From: Candidatus Desantisbacteria bacterium CG2_30_40_21
Lineage (GTDB): Bacteria; UBA9089; CG2-30-40-21
Direction: 5' to 3'
Length of the DNA: 8,480 nt
Assembly: GCA_001873945.1 (NCBI GenBank)
Contig: MNYI01000116.1
Coordinates: 1-8,480, forward strand
Part shown: positions 1-6,557 of the stretch, one piece after another
How positions within the stretch are numbered: the first letter of the stretch is position 1
How the letters are laid out: every line of letters starts with the position of its first letter
The notes under the pieces: generated by a model
What the model saw: the letters and a program-made list of their open reading frames with translations, nothing else
The model's database searches: none
What the model was told of the DNA's origin: nothing
Position numbers and translations under genes: made by a program

Positions 1-167
1 AGCTGACGGAATGCAAATTTTTATAAATTCACAGAATAATGCTTCAAATTTCCAAAAATCTGCGTTCAGCCACATTCAAATAAGAGATTTGTCCTTCGAT
101 TTTCCTCTGTGTCTCCGTGGTGAGTTGTTATGTGTTTATGCGGTAAAAATGTCATAATGAGGATTAC
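1..167. other. Non-coding sequence upstream of the hicA remnant
   Basis: A forward frame is open from about 2 to 157, but its translation has no recognisable domain. It does not look like HicB (neither a partial RNase H-like fold nor a ribbon-helix-helix tail). The stretch CCTCTGTGTCTCCGTGGTGA (about 103-122) looks like a dispersed intergenic sequence rather than coding DNA. I cannot assign a promoter. Confidence 0.3.
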
Positions 168-389
168 TGGCCTAAACTGCCTTTAATTTCCGGCAGAAAG
201 GCTGCGAAAGTATTTGAAAAATGTGGCTGGATTTTCTCCCGTCAGCGAGGAAGTCATATTATCTATGAAAAACCAGATTGTGAAACCATACTTTCTATCC
301 CTGACCATCACGAATTAGATAAGGGATTACTTCACCGACTGATAAAAGATGCTGAGATTAACCTTATTGATTTCGTAGAGTTGCTTTGA
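168..389 (+). pseudogene. hicA: HicA-like mRNA interferase toxin, start codon lost
   Basis: The frame reads (W)PKLPLISGRKAAKVFEKCGW, then SRQRGSHIIYEKPD, SIPDHHELDKGLLHRLIKDA and ends EFVELL-like (DFVELL). This matches the HicA/YcfA family: a KLPxISG start, a Gly-Ser-His catalytic segment and a PDHxELDKGxLxxIIxxA helix. HicA toxins are small dsRBD-fold RNases that cleave mRNA and are neutralised by HicB. About 73 codons is full family length, so only the start is damaged. The family ATG is expected exactly where TGG stands (168-170), and a GAGGA Shine-Dalgarno-like run sits at 159-163. The frame is open back to a TAA at 144-146 but holds no ATG, GTG or TTG. CTG at 177 is the only near-cognate start. 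No hicB is visible on either side; the next gene converges at 418. It is either a dead toxin or a poorly translated one. Confidence 0.62.
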
Positions 390-417
390 TTATTAAGTTG
401 TCCACTTCTCCCCCTCT

Positions 418-849
418 TTAATCCTCACACCCATGCCCCAACACCCAACCAGGGCACATTGTTGTTTCTGTAGCTGCCCCATCTACCCTTCCACCCATTT
501 TAAGCCAGGCATCTATCCCACCGTTCATATTCTTCACCTGCTTGAATCCATTTGCCTTAAGTATCTGACATGCCCTCTGGCTGCGATTACACCCGGGCTT
601 GCAATAAACAATAGTTAATTTTTCTGCATCCAACTCGCCCAGTCTTGCGGTAAGCATATCAATTGGTATACATCTGGCACCGGGGATATGACCTGAGGAA
701 TACTCTGGCAGTGTGCGGACATCAAGGATAACCACACTATTGTTACCATCCAGAAACTTCGTTGCCTCATCCACCGAAATATTGCCTATTCTGCACTCAC
801 ATCCAGCAAGAATCATAACCAGCACCAGACCTGCAAATAAACCTTGCAT
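418..849 (-). CDS. Rhodanese-domain lipoprotein (putative sulfurtransferase)
   Basis: This is a 143-residue single-domain rhodanese with a lipoprotein signal: hydrophobic residues 4-16 lead to the lipobox LAG-C17, so it should be membrane-anchored outside the cytoplasm. The rhodanese landmarks are ILDVRTLPEYSSGHIPGA (about 41-58) and the active loop starting at Cys83 (YC-KPGCNRS), followed by GG-I-AW near the end. The catalytic loop is CX5R (Cys83 to Arg89), one residue longer than the usual CX4R loop. I chose the start at 849 because AAAGGAGA lies at 854-861 with good spacing and the lipoprotein signal begins there; an upstream in-frame ATG at 882 has no such site. It lies about 170 bp downstream of the catalytic subunit on the same strand. 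By analogy with Sud of Wolinella it may carry sulfane sulfur to or from the enzyme, but this is inference. Phosphatase- or arsenate reductase-like chemistry is an alternative. Confidence 0.88.
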   Translation of the reverse strand: MQGLFAGLVLVMILAGCECRIGNISVDEATKFLDGNNSVVILDVRTLPEYSSGHIPGARCIPIDMLTARLGELDAEKLTIVYCKPGCNRSQRACQILKANGFKQVKNMNGGIDAWLKMGGRVDGAATETTMCPGWVLGHGCED

Positions 850-853
850 ATTA

Positions 854-861
854 TCTCCTTT
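854..861 (-). promoter_or_regulatory. Shine-Dalgarno site deciding the rhodanese start
   Basis: AAAGGAGA on the minus strand lies 4 bases upstream of the ATG at 849 and fixes this start over the one at 882. Confidence 0.7.
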
Positions 862-872
862 CGTAGCAAGAA

Positions 873-894
873 GGGCAGACACACAGGTCTGCCC
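873..894. repeat. Hairpin repeat, 8-bp stem and 6-nt loop
   Basis: GGGCAGAC, the loop acacag and GTCTGCCC form a perfect 8-bp stem, followed by CTAC and with GTAG shortly before it (863-866). The design matches the hairpins inside the elements at 6361-6557 and 7655-7807. It lies just upstream of the rhodanese ribosome binding site, in the gap after the catalytic subunit. No T-run follows, so an intrinsic terminator is unlikely. Confidence 0.7.
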
Positions 895-990
895 CTACAA
901 TGAACCTTCTCAAGGAGAAATCTTTCCTCTGCCTTCATATCATTAAGATCCCTCGGTCAAGTACTCCTTTGAGATGACATCGTCCCCTAT

Positions 991-1004
991 TTGCGATATC
1001 GCAA
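991..1004. repeat. Perfect 14-bp palindrome
   Basis: TTGCGATATCGCAA is fully self-complementary and lies 17 bases beyond the stop of the catalytic subunit. It has no loop and no T-tract, so it looks more like a dimeric protein binding site or a repeat core than a terminator. Its role is unknown. Confidence 0.45.
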
Positions 1005-1020
1005 TGTGGTTGACGCGACA

Positions 1021-3621
1021 CTACAGCCTGATAGCCTGATTAATGTCCCCCGCTATGCTCCCCCCTTGCTTCTTTGTAGCATATCCCAGCGTATCGTGGT
1101 AAGCCTTTTTTGCCGCCTCAAGGTTAACCTTGATATCGCCATATTTATCCGTAGCCTTCGCTTTTTCCACGCTCACTACAGTATCCATCCATGCCTGACT
1201 TCCACCAATAGGGTCTGTGGAGATAGGGATGATTCTGTTTGGATGGACACCAATATCATCCCACCACAGATTTTTGCTGACATCCGCATCTGCCTGACCA
1301 TAAGGAGTGGGCATATCCTTCTTTGCCCGAGATACAGGTCCATACTTCCAGTGTCCACTATGGGTAGAAATAGCCACTACCTTGGGGTGAATTCCTTCGG
1401 TTACATGGGCTTTGGTAACCAGATAACCGATTTTTGAGGTTACCCGCACCAGATCGCCTTCTTTGATAGCCCTTTCTGCGGCTGTCCTGGGGTTAATCAA
1501 CATTGGGTTATTATGGTGTATCTCAGACAACCACTTGCAGGCTGATGTCCTTGACTGGACATGGGTATTGATCTTATAGGTGGTCATAACTAACTTATTG
1601 CCCTTGCCAGCCTTTATCTCCTCATGCTCTGGAATGGGAAAATAATATGGCATTGGTTTAAAGCCATACTCCTCCCATGCCTCAACATGGACATGAAGTC
1701 TCTTGGATGGGGTGTTAAAGCCGGTATAAGCCTTATCACCAATCTTAGTGCCCACCACCTTCTTATGCATAGGACAGTTAAGACTAATGCCATTATACTC
1801 CTCATGCTCGGTTAATGAGGTAGCACATTTCGTATCTGGACAGATGAAATTACCCTCACTATCCTTCATTAGCTCTTTTTTATAAGTTTCAAACTCAGGT
1901 TTTGCCTCTGGTCCATAAACCGGAAATACCCCATGTTCACGAATAAAGCTAAGCCCGCCCTTTTCCTTCAGTCCTGGCACACTATTCATCTGATGCTCAA
2001 GAAACTGCTCCGGGGTAAGTTCAAAGTATTTACCCACCTCTGGACCAATCCTCTGTGCTAAATCCCGCAGCATATCCTTTACCTCTCGCTGTTCTCCAAT
2101 GTTCTTGACCACTGGCACCCTTGCCCCAACCCATGGAAGCAGTGCCGATGGCATTGACTCAGAGTCATGCCGCTGCATATAGCTTGAATCCGGCAGAATA
2201 ATATCTGCCAGATCAGAGGACTCGCTGATGAACCCATCAATTGCTACGGTAAACGGCATTTTTTCTGTATCCTTGAGCAAAGTATCCCATGTTCCGGCAT
2301 CCGGGTTGGCATAGCAAGGATTATGCATATACCAGATGTATACGCTCAGTTTTTGTCTGCCCTCAAGTATCCCATGAGCAATATGATGTGAAACATGGTG
2401 CCCAGCCAAAGGATATTCAGGTGGGTTACTCAAAATACTTTGCTTTGCCGGCTTGGGTGGTTTGGGAGCAGGATTACTCCAACCCATACCCCGTGGCAGA
2501 CAATAGCCACCCTTCTTGTCGATATTACCAACAATAATATTAAGCAACATCGTACATTTTTCATTGTAAGAACCATTAAGGTGCATGGCTGGCCCACGAT
2601 AGGTGTAGGTAGTACACATCGGTGTAGCCTTGGCAAACTCAATGGCAATTCGGCGAATATCCTTTGCCGGGACACCGCTTTCTTTCTCAGCCATTTCAGG
2701 TGTATATTTTGCAAGGTACTCCTTTAGCTGGTCAGCGGTAACATTTGTCCATTTGTTGATAAATGTAGTATTAGCCAACCCCTTTTGCATAATAATATTA
2801 GCCATGGCTAATGCCACTACACCATCGGTCCCTGGAAATATTGGCAGCCACTCATCTGATTTGCCGGCAGTATTTGAGAGCCGTACATCAAAGGTGACTA
2901 ATTTTGCCCCATTCTTTACCCTACCATCAATTAACCTCTGGATATAAGTGTTGTGAAAGTAGGCGGCTTCATAGATATTTGACCCAAAGTTCAGGATATA
3001 CTTTGTATTCTCAAAATCAGGTGTCTCAATATCCGGACCCCAAGTGGGCTCCATACCTATCTTCTTTGAGGATTCACAAATAGAGGTGTGACTACCCATG
3101 GTAGCAGAGCCAATTGCCTGCATAAACCGTTTGGTATAGCCACTCGTTCTATCTCGACCATAGTGGAACATAACCTCGTTTGGGTCCCGAGCTATAGTCT
3201 CTTTAATCTTTCCTGCAATCTCATCCAATGCCTCATCCCATGTAATCCTTTTCCACTTACCTTCACCCCTGGCACCTACCCTTTTTAGTGGATAGAGAAT
3301 CCTGTCAGGCGAATAAACAGTATTGATACCGGCTTGCCCCTTGGCACAAATCTTGCCACGGGTACCCGGGTGTTTGGGGTTGCCCTCTATCTTGACCAGC
3401 CGTCCATCTTCAACATAGGCTAACAGTCCATCCTCAATATTACACTGAAGACAGGTTGTAGGGATAGCCTGACGATTCTTGCCCTTGCCCCAATTTGTTC
3501 CCACACTCACATCCTTACCGCCTTCTTCCAATTCCATAGCACAAAGCAGTGATGGGGTCATGCTCAGAGCCGCACCCGATGCTGCCCCTATTTTTAAGAA
3601 ATCTCTTCTATTCAGCTTCAT
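1021..3621 (-). CDS. Molybdopterin oxidoreductase catalytic subunit (CISM, PsrA/PhsA-like), Tat-exported
   Basis: This 866-residue catalytic subunit belongs to the DMSO reductase superfamily. The Tat signal is NRRDFLK (4-10) followed by a hydrophobic stretch to about residue 27, so the enzyme should be periplasmic. The N-terminal Fe-S segment has Cys57, Cys60 and Cys92, but the usual third cysteine position is Asp64 (CLQCNIEDG). GNPKHP and GKICAKGQAG follow as in the family. The likely molybdenum ligand is Cys182 in HTSICESSKK. The C-terminal dinucleotide-binding domain is visible from about 675 (NPRTAAERAIKEGDLVRV at 710-727). A cysteine cluster at 594-619 (CX4C, later CX2H) looks like an insertion. 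The start is fixed by AGGAGGTG at 3628-3635, directly after the stop of the upstream Fe-S gene. The family includes polysulfide, thiosulfate, tetrathionate and arsenate enzymes. The neighbouring rhodanese favours a sulfur substrate, but this is not proven. Confidence 0.93.
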   Translation of the reverse strand: MKLNRRDFLKIGAASGAALSMTPSLLCAMELEEGGKDVSVGTNWGKGKNRQAIPTTCLQCNIEDGLLAYVEDGRLVKIEGNPKHPGTRGKICAKGQAGINTVYSPDRILYPLKRVGARGEGKWKRITWDEALDEIAGKIKETIARDPNEVMFHYGRDRTSGYTKRFMQAIGSATMGSHTSICESSKKIGMEPTWGPDIETPDFENTKYILNFGSNIYEAAYFHNTYIQRLIDGRVKNGAKLVTFDVRLSNTAGKSDEWLPIFPGTDGVVALAMANIIMQKGLANTTFINKWTNVTADQLKEYLAKYTPEMAEKESGVPAKDIRRIAIEFAKATPMCTTYTYRGPAMHLNGSYNEKCTMLLNIIVGNIDKKGGYCLPRGMGWSNPAPKPPKPAKQSILSNPPEYPLAGHHVSHHIAHGILEGRQKLSVYIWYMHNPCYANPDAGTWDTLLKDTEKMPFTVAIDGFISESSDLADIILPDSSYMQRHDSESMPSALLPWVGARVPVVKNIGEQREVKDMLRDLAQRIGPEVGKYFELTPEQFLEHQMNSVPGLKEKGGLSFIREHGVFPVYGPEAKPEFETYKKELMKDSEGNFICPDTKCATSLTEHEEYNGISLNCPMHKKVVGTKIGDKAYTGFNTPSKRLHVHVEAWEEYGFKPMPYYFPIPEHEEIKAGKGNKLVMTTYKINTHVQSRTSACKWLSEIHHNNPMLINPRTAAERAIKEGDLVRVTSKIGYLVTKAHVTEGIHPKVVAISTHSGHWKYGPVSRAKKDMPTPYGQADADVSKNLWWDDIGVHPNRIIPISTDPIGGSQAWMDTVVSVEKAKATDKYGDIKVNLEAAKKAYHDTLGYATKKQGGSIAGDINQAIRL

Positions 3622-3627
3622 TTTTTA

Positions 3628-3635
3628 CACCTCCT
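3628..3635 (-). promoter_or_regulatory. Shine-Dalgarno site of the catalytic subunit
   Basis: AGGAGGTG abuts the TAA of the preceding Fe-S gene and lies 6 bases before the ATG at 3621. The 12-base string AGGAGGTGTAAA is identical to the one before the Fe-S gene at 4400. The two genes are therefore translated from one message with matched initiation sites. Confidence 0.8.
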
Positions 3636-4400
3636 TTATTTCCGCAACATAGAGAACTCACGATTCTTCTTCATCCACTCGTCATCTGTCCCGGTATTTC
3701 CTGCCGCACTAATGCCAACATAATAGACATTTGGTTCACCGATCTTTGGGGCAAGTGTGGTCGTAACCTGCGACACTATCAGCCTTGATACCTCGCTCAT
3801 AGGGTCGCTTAAATCCCCAAATATTCTGGCTCTACCCTGACAGGTATTGACGCATGAAGGCACCAGCCCTGCTTCTACCCGATGCAGGCAAAAGGTACAC
3901 TTGTTTGCCTTAAGGATTATCGGGTCAGTATGGATGGCTCCATAAGGACATTTCTTGATGCGCCTCTTAAGGTTTTTACACTTGGTCTGGTCAACAAGCA
4001 CAATCCCATTGGCCCCTTTAGAGATAGCCTTAACCGGACATGCCTTGACGCACTCAGGCTGGGTGCAGTGATTGCAGCCCCTTGGGGTAAACTCTTTCTT
4101 AACCTTAGGGTAAGCACCTGCCTCGGTATAATTTACCCAGCTTCTAAAACCACCAAGCGAGACACCATTCTCTGCCTTACAAGCTACCTGACAGGCACGA
4201 CAGCCGGTACATCGCCGCAAGTCAATAACCATTCCAAACTGATTTTTTTTGGTTGGGATTATTTTCGCTGCCTCTAATGCTTTTCTCGGAATTGCGGATG
4301 TTACTGCGGATATTGCCGCAGTAACACCAATCACTCCTAAAGCCGCCTTCTTGATAAAATCCCTTCGCTCTGTCTGCTCTTCCACTAATACTTCTGACAT
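3636..4400 (-). CDS. Tat-exported Fe-S electron-transfer subunit with a degenerate third cluster motif
   Basis: This 254-residue protein is of the DmsB/PsrB/NrfC type. A Tat signal (ERRDFIKK, 11-18) and a hydrophobic stretch to about 38 precede the ferredoxin domains. Cysteine motif I is C64, C67, C70, C74; motif II is C109, C112, C117, C121; motif IV is C168, C171, C183, C187. Motif III reads CKNLKRRIKKCP (141-152): the two middle cysteines are Leu144 and Arg147, leaving only C141 and C151. One cluster should therefore be altered or absent. The gene ends 14 bases before the catalytic subunit, so it is the natural beta subunit of that enzyme. AGGAGGTG at 4406-4413 fixes the start. A palindromic element (4417-4535) is inserted just upstream of that site. 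Confidence 0.92.
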   Translation of the reverse strand: MSEVLVEEQTERRDFIKKAALGVIGVTAAISAVTSAIPRKALEAAKIIPTKKNQFGMVIDLRRCTGCRACQVACKAENGVSLGGFRSWVNYTEAGAYPKVKKEFTPRGCNHCTQPECVKACPVKAISKGANGIVLVDQTKCKNLKRRIKKCPYGAIHTDPIILKANKCTFCLHRVEAGLVPSCVNTCQGRARIFGDLSDPMSEVSRLIVSQVTTTLAPKIGEPNVYYVGISAAGNTGTDDEWMKKNREFSMLRK

Positions 4401-4405
4401 ATTTA

Positions 4406-4413
4406 CACCTCCT
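4406..4413 (-). promoter_or_regulatory. Shine-Dalgarno site of the second Fe-S gene
   Basis: AGGAGGTG lies 5 bases before the ATG at 4400. It overlaps by one base the left copy of the TCGT direct repeat (4413-4416) that flanks the inserted palindromic element, so the insertion just spared it. Confidence 0.75.
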
Positions 4414-4416
4414 CGT

Positions 4417-4535
4417 CAGGCTGTTACGAAATAGAAATTTGGCATGAGAGGCATACAATATGTTGTCCACATTTCCTTGACAGATACCATATGTGGTATG
4501 CCAGCACCCTTGATTTTTAGTTTCGTAACAGCCTG
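4417..4535. mobile_element. MITE-like palindromic element with TCGT target duplication
   Basis: The ends are perfect 15-bp inverted repeats: CAGGCTGTTACGAAA at 4417-4431 and its complement at 4521-4535. Both sides are flanked by TCGT (4413-4416 and 4536-4539), as expected of a 4-bp target-site duplication. Inside, GGCATAC (4450-4456) pairs with GTATGCC (4496-4502), and ATACCA-TATG-TGGTAT forms a further small stem. It is 119 bp long with no coding capacity, so it would need a transposase from elsewhere. It separates the NrfD gene from the second Fe-S gene within one transcription direction and would form a hairpin in the message. Confidence 0.75.
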
Positions 4536-4599
4536 TCGTATTAACTGTTCTGTTCATTTCACAGAGTATCTCTGCCAAACATTTGCACATATCACCCCC

Positions 4600-5587
4600 C
4601 TAATCAATTACATCCTCTGTCTTCTCAAACGGTGGCAACAATTTACAAAAAACCACAATAAAGACAAAATACAGTGCCAGAATACCACCTGAAACCATTA
4701 TCCGCTCCAGCCCAAACAGGTTAATATGCAGATAACTCAGCAGCTTGCAAAATGGTGAATAATATTCCAACAACACCTCATTCAAGCAGGTATGCAGATG
4801 CTCGGTAAATCCTCTGAAACTCTTAGAGAAAAGCTGTCCGCCAATGATCACATTCCATCTCATGGAAGCAACCTGAATGATAAGCAATATTGAGGAGACC
4901 ATTACCAGAAGATTCATCACCATTCCCTTAGGGTTCCGCAGCACCACAAACCCTATGGCAATACCTGAAACCATGGCTGATAGTATAAAGATAAACGGCA
5001 TCAAGGGCGTTGACCACCAGGGATTGGCAACAACCGAACCAAAGATAAAACCTGTGTAGCCATGAAGTAAGCAAGCTGCCGGGATACCGATGGCAGCAAA
5101 GAATTGGATGAGCTTTTTATCAATTTTTTTCTCCCTTTCAGAGAGCTCATGGGTAAGACCTAAGGCAAGTACTGTAAAAAAGCTTTATCACCCCCTTTGT
5201 CTGGTTGGCATACCGGACAATCTCAGGCCGAAAGATAAGCCATACCTCCAGACATAACAACACCCCATAGCTGGCGTAAATAATCCCAAACCCAGCCATA
5301 GCTGAGGTAAGATGTGGGGTAAACAGCATGTTAAGTGCCCGTTCAGGATGACCCAGATGAAAAAGAAGCGGTAAGCCAACACAAAAGGTAAAGCCTAACG
5401 CAGAGATGAGAGAAAATCTGGCAATAGGCTGTAATTCCTTCATCCCAAAGACATGATAGAAAGAGGAGATAATAAATGCCCCGGCTATCAATCCAGTAAT
5501 ATAGGGATAGAGGACTATCAGTATACTCCAGTAATGATGTAATTCATTGGGATAACAATATCCCGCACCTATAATTTCATGCATCAT
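4600..5587 (-). CDS. nrfD: NrfD/PsrC-type membrane subunit, interrupted by a one-base frameshift
   Basis: Two frames together make one NrfD-family protein. The first runs from ATGATG at 5587 through hydrophobic segments at about 21-48, 56-78 and 95-119, then reaches a run of six T (plus-strand A6 at 5176-5181). After it the zero frame gives a non-family tail and stops at 5147. Removing one T continues as KLFTVLALGLTHELSEREKK, then HGYTGFIFGSVVANPWWSTPL, and joins the second frame, which ends at the TAG at 4600-4602. The corrected protein has about 328 residues, normal for eight-helix PsrC-like subunits. NrfD proteins bind quinone and pass electrons to or from the Fe-S subunit. Its ATG overlaps the stop of the upstream Fe-S gene (ATGA at 5584-5587), and AAGGAGGT lies at 5591-5598, so the two are translationally coupled. 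A sequencing or assembly error, real inactivation or slippage could each explain the break. Confidence 0.9.
5176..5181 (-). other. Homopolymer frameshift site in the NrfD gene
   Basis: Six A on the plus strand read as T6 in the message (AAG CTT TTT TAC). Five would keep the NrfD frame. Re-entry needs a +1 shift at TTT-T. The site is not a canonical -1 slippery heptamer in the reading frame used. Confidence 0.85.
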
Positions 5588-6327
5588 CTTACCTCCTTAT
5601 CCAGACCAATATATGAAACCCGTGGATTGGTCTTTAATTCAGGCTTAAGCTCTTGCACCCGATGGATCTTCACAAGGTTATACACCTCAGAAGATGTATC
5701 CCTGATATCGCCAAACTTTCTTGCCTTTCTTGGACAGGCAAGGACACAGGCAGGCAGCATCCCTTTGGTGATACGATGATAGCACCAAGTGCATTTGTCA
5801 GCCGTGCTCAGCTTTGGGTGGATATATCTGGCACCATAAGGGCAGGCTTGAACACAATAGGCACAACCCACACAATGTTTTTTATCTACCAGAACAACCC
5901 CTTCCTTAGTGATATATGAAGCCCCAACCGGACAGACCTGAACACATCTTGGATTTCTACAGTGATTACACATCTTGGGGACAAAGAATGCCTTATCAAG
6001 TTCATCTGCTTTGAAATTTGACCCAAAGCCATCCATTGCTCCCTTTGGAGAATCAACCACCACCTCACCATTCTTAAGATAGGAATATCGCTCCACCCAT
6101 GTTCTGTAGAATGTATCTGGTACACTATTTTCTGCCTTACATGCTTTAGCACACATTCCACAGCCAATACAGCGGTCTATCTCAATGGTATAACCATATT
6201 CATGCTTTGTCCAGTCATACTTTGTGGCTGAACTAACTATTGATGGGGCAATAAATAAAGCCAGCCCACCCCCAGCCAATGCTATGCCACTATCACGGAT
6301 AAATTCTCGACGACTCAGCTTTTTCAT
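5584..6327 (-). CDS. Tat-exported four-cluster Fe-S subunit (NrfC/PsrB-like)
   Basis: This is a 247-residue electron-transfer protein with a Tat signal (SRREFIRDSG, 5-14; hydrophobic to about 34). All four cysteine motifs are complete: C53, C56, C59, C63; C120, C123, C128, C132; C152, C155, C158, C162; and C179, C182, C194, C198. It can therefore hold four [4Fe-4S] clusters, unlike the second Fe-S protein of this cluster. The start is at 6327 rather than the in-frame ATG at 6366, because AGGAGGA lies at 6331-6337 and the Tat signal follows directly. Its stop overlaps the NrfD start by 4 bases, so this protein and NrfD form a tight pair (as NrfC and NrfD do). It may dock on the membrane subunit and relay electrons to the other Fe-S/Mo pair or to the cytochrome. 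Confidence 0.94.
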   Translation of the reverse strand: MKKLSRREFIRDSGIALAGGGLALFIAPSIVSSATKYDWTKHEYGYTIEIDRCIGCGMCAKACKAENSVPDTFYRTWVERYSYLKNGEVVVDSPKGAMDGFGSNFKADELDKAFFVPKMCNHCRNPRCVQVCPVGASYITKEGVVLVDKKHCVGCAYCVQACPYGARYIHPKLSTADKCTWCYHRITKGMLPACVLACPRKARKFGDIRDTSSEVYNLVKIHRVQELKPELKTNPRVSYIGLDKEVR

Positions 6328-6330
6328 AAA

Positions 6331-6337
6331 TCCTCCT
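6331..6337 (-). promoter_or_regulatory. Shine-Dalgarno site deciding the first Fe-S gene start
   Basis: AGGAGGA lies 3 bases before the ATG at 6327. The in-frame ATG upstream at 6366 falls inside the inserted palindromic element and would add 13 residues before the Tat signal, so it is not the start. Confidence 0.75.
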
Positions 6338-6360
6338 ATAGGAATATAGATCATATAAAT

Positions 6361-6557
6361 CAGCAATTCTCATTATGGTAAAATGGATAAGGGGGAGATA
6401 TGGAGATTAATCGGTAGGACAGGCATTCTTGCCTGTCATCTGCAACAGGACAGGCAGAAATGCCTGTCCTACCGACAATTCTGTTGATAATCGACACCAT
6501 CTCCTCTATTCCCTTATTCCCCTTTGAACATAAGTTTTGCCATAATGAGAATTGCTG
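6361..6557. mobile_element. MITE-like nested palindromic element with 9-bp target duplication
   Basis: The ends are perfect 18-bp inverted repeats (CAGCAATTCTCATTATGG at 6361-6378, complement at 6540-6557), extending to 23 bp with one mismatch. CATATAAAT flanks it on both sides (6352-6360 and 6558-6566), a clean 9-bp target-site duplication. The centre holds two arms of 26 bp (6412-6437 and 6449-6474) that are near-perfect complements. Each arm is itself a small hairpin with stem GACAGGC/GCCTGTC and a 6-nt loop. It is 197 bp long and has no credible gene. It fills most of the gap between the cytochrome and the first Fe-S gene. Confidence 0.8.
6412..6474. repeat. Double hairpin core of the 6361-6557 element
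   Basis: Two 7-bp stem hairpins, GACAGGC-attctt-GCCTGTC (6418-6437) and GACAGGC-agaaat-GCCTGTC (6449-6468), lie within arms that also pair with each other. The DNA or RNA can fold as two short hairpins or one long one. The outer bases of the arms read CGGTAG and CTACCG. Confidence 0.8.

Noticed and set aside
1..157. Forward open frame read as a HicB antitoxin tail
   Set aside because: The translation lacks any HicB feature and includes a common intergenic-type sequence.
873..905. Intrinsic terminator after the catalytic subunit
   Set aside because: The hairpin is stable, but no T-tract follows on either strand and it belongs to the dispersed repeat family.
930..990. Minus-strand TTGACC with TATGAA as a rhodanese promoter
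   Set aside because: The spacer is only 15 bp and both boxes are imperfect.
991..1437. Forward open frame of 148 codons
   Set aside because: It lies antisense to the well-supported catalytic subunit and shows no domain or ribosome binding site.
4222..4590. Minus-strand open frame of 122 codons
   Set aside because: It crosses the palindromic element and overlaps the Fe-S gene in another frame; its composition (Cys, Arg, Asn rich) looks non-coding.
5170..5190. Programmed -1 frameshifting on a UUUUUUA heptamer in NrfD
   Set aside because: The reading frame is not aligned with the heptamer, and a +1 (not -1) shift is needed to reach the NrfD frame.
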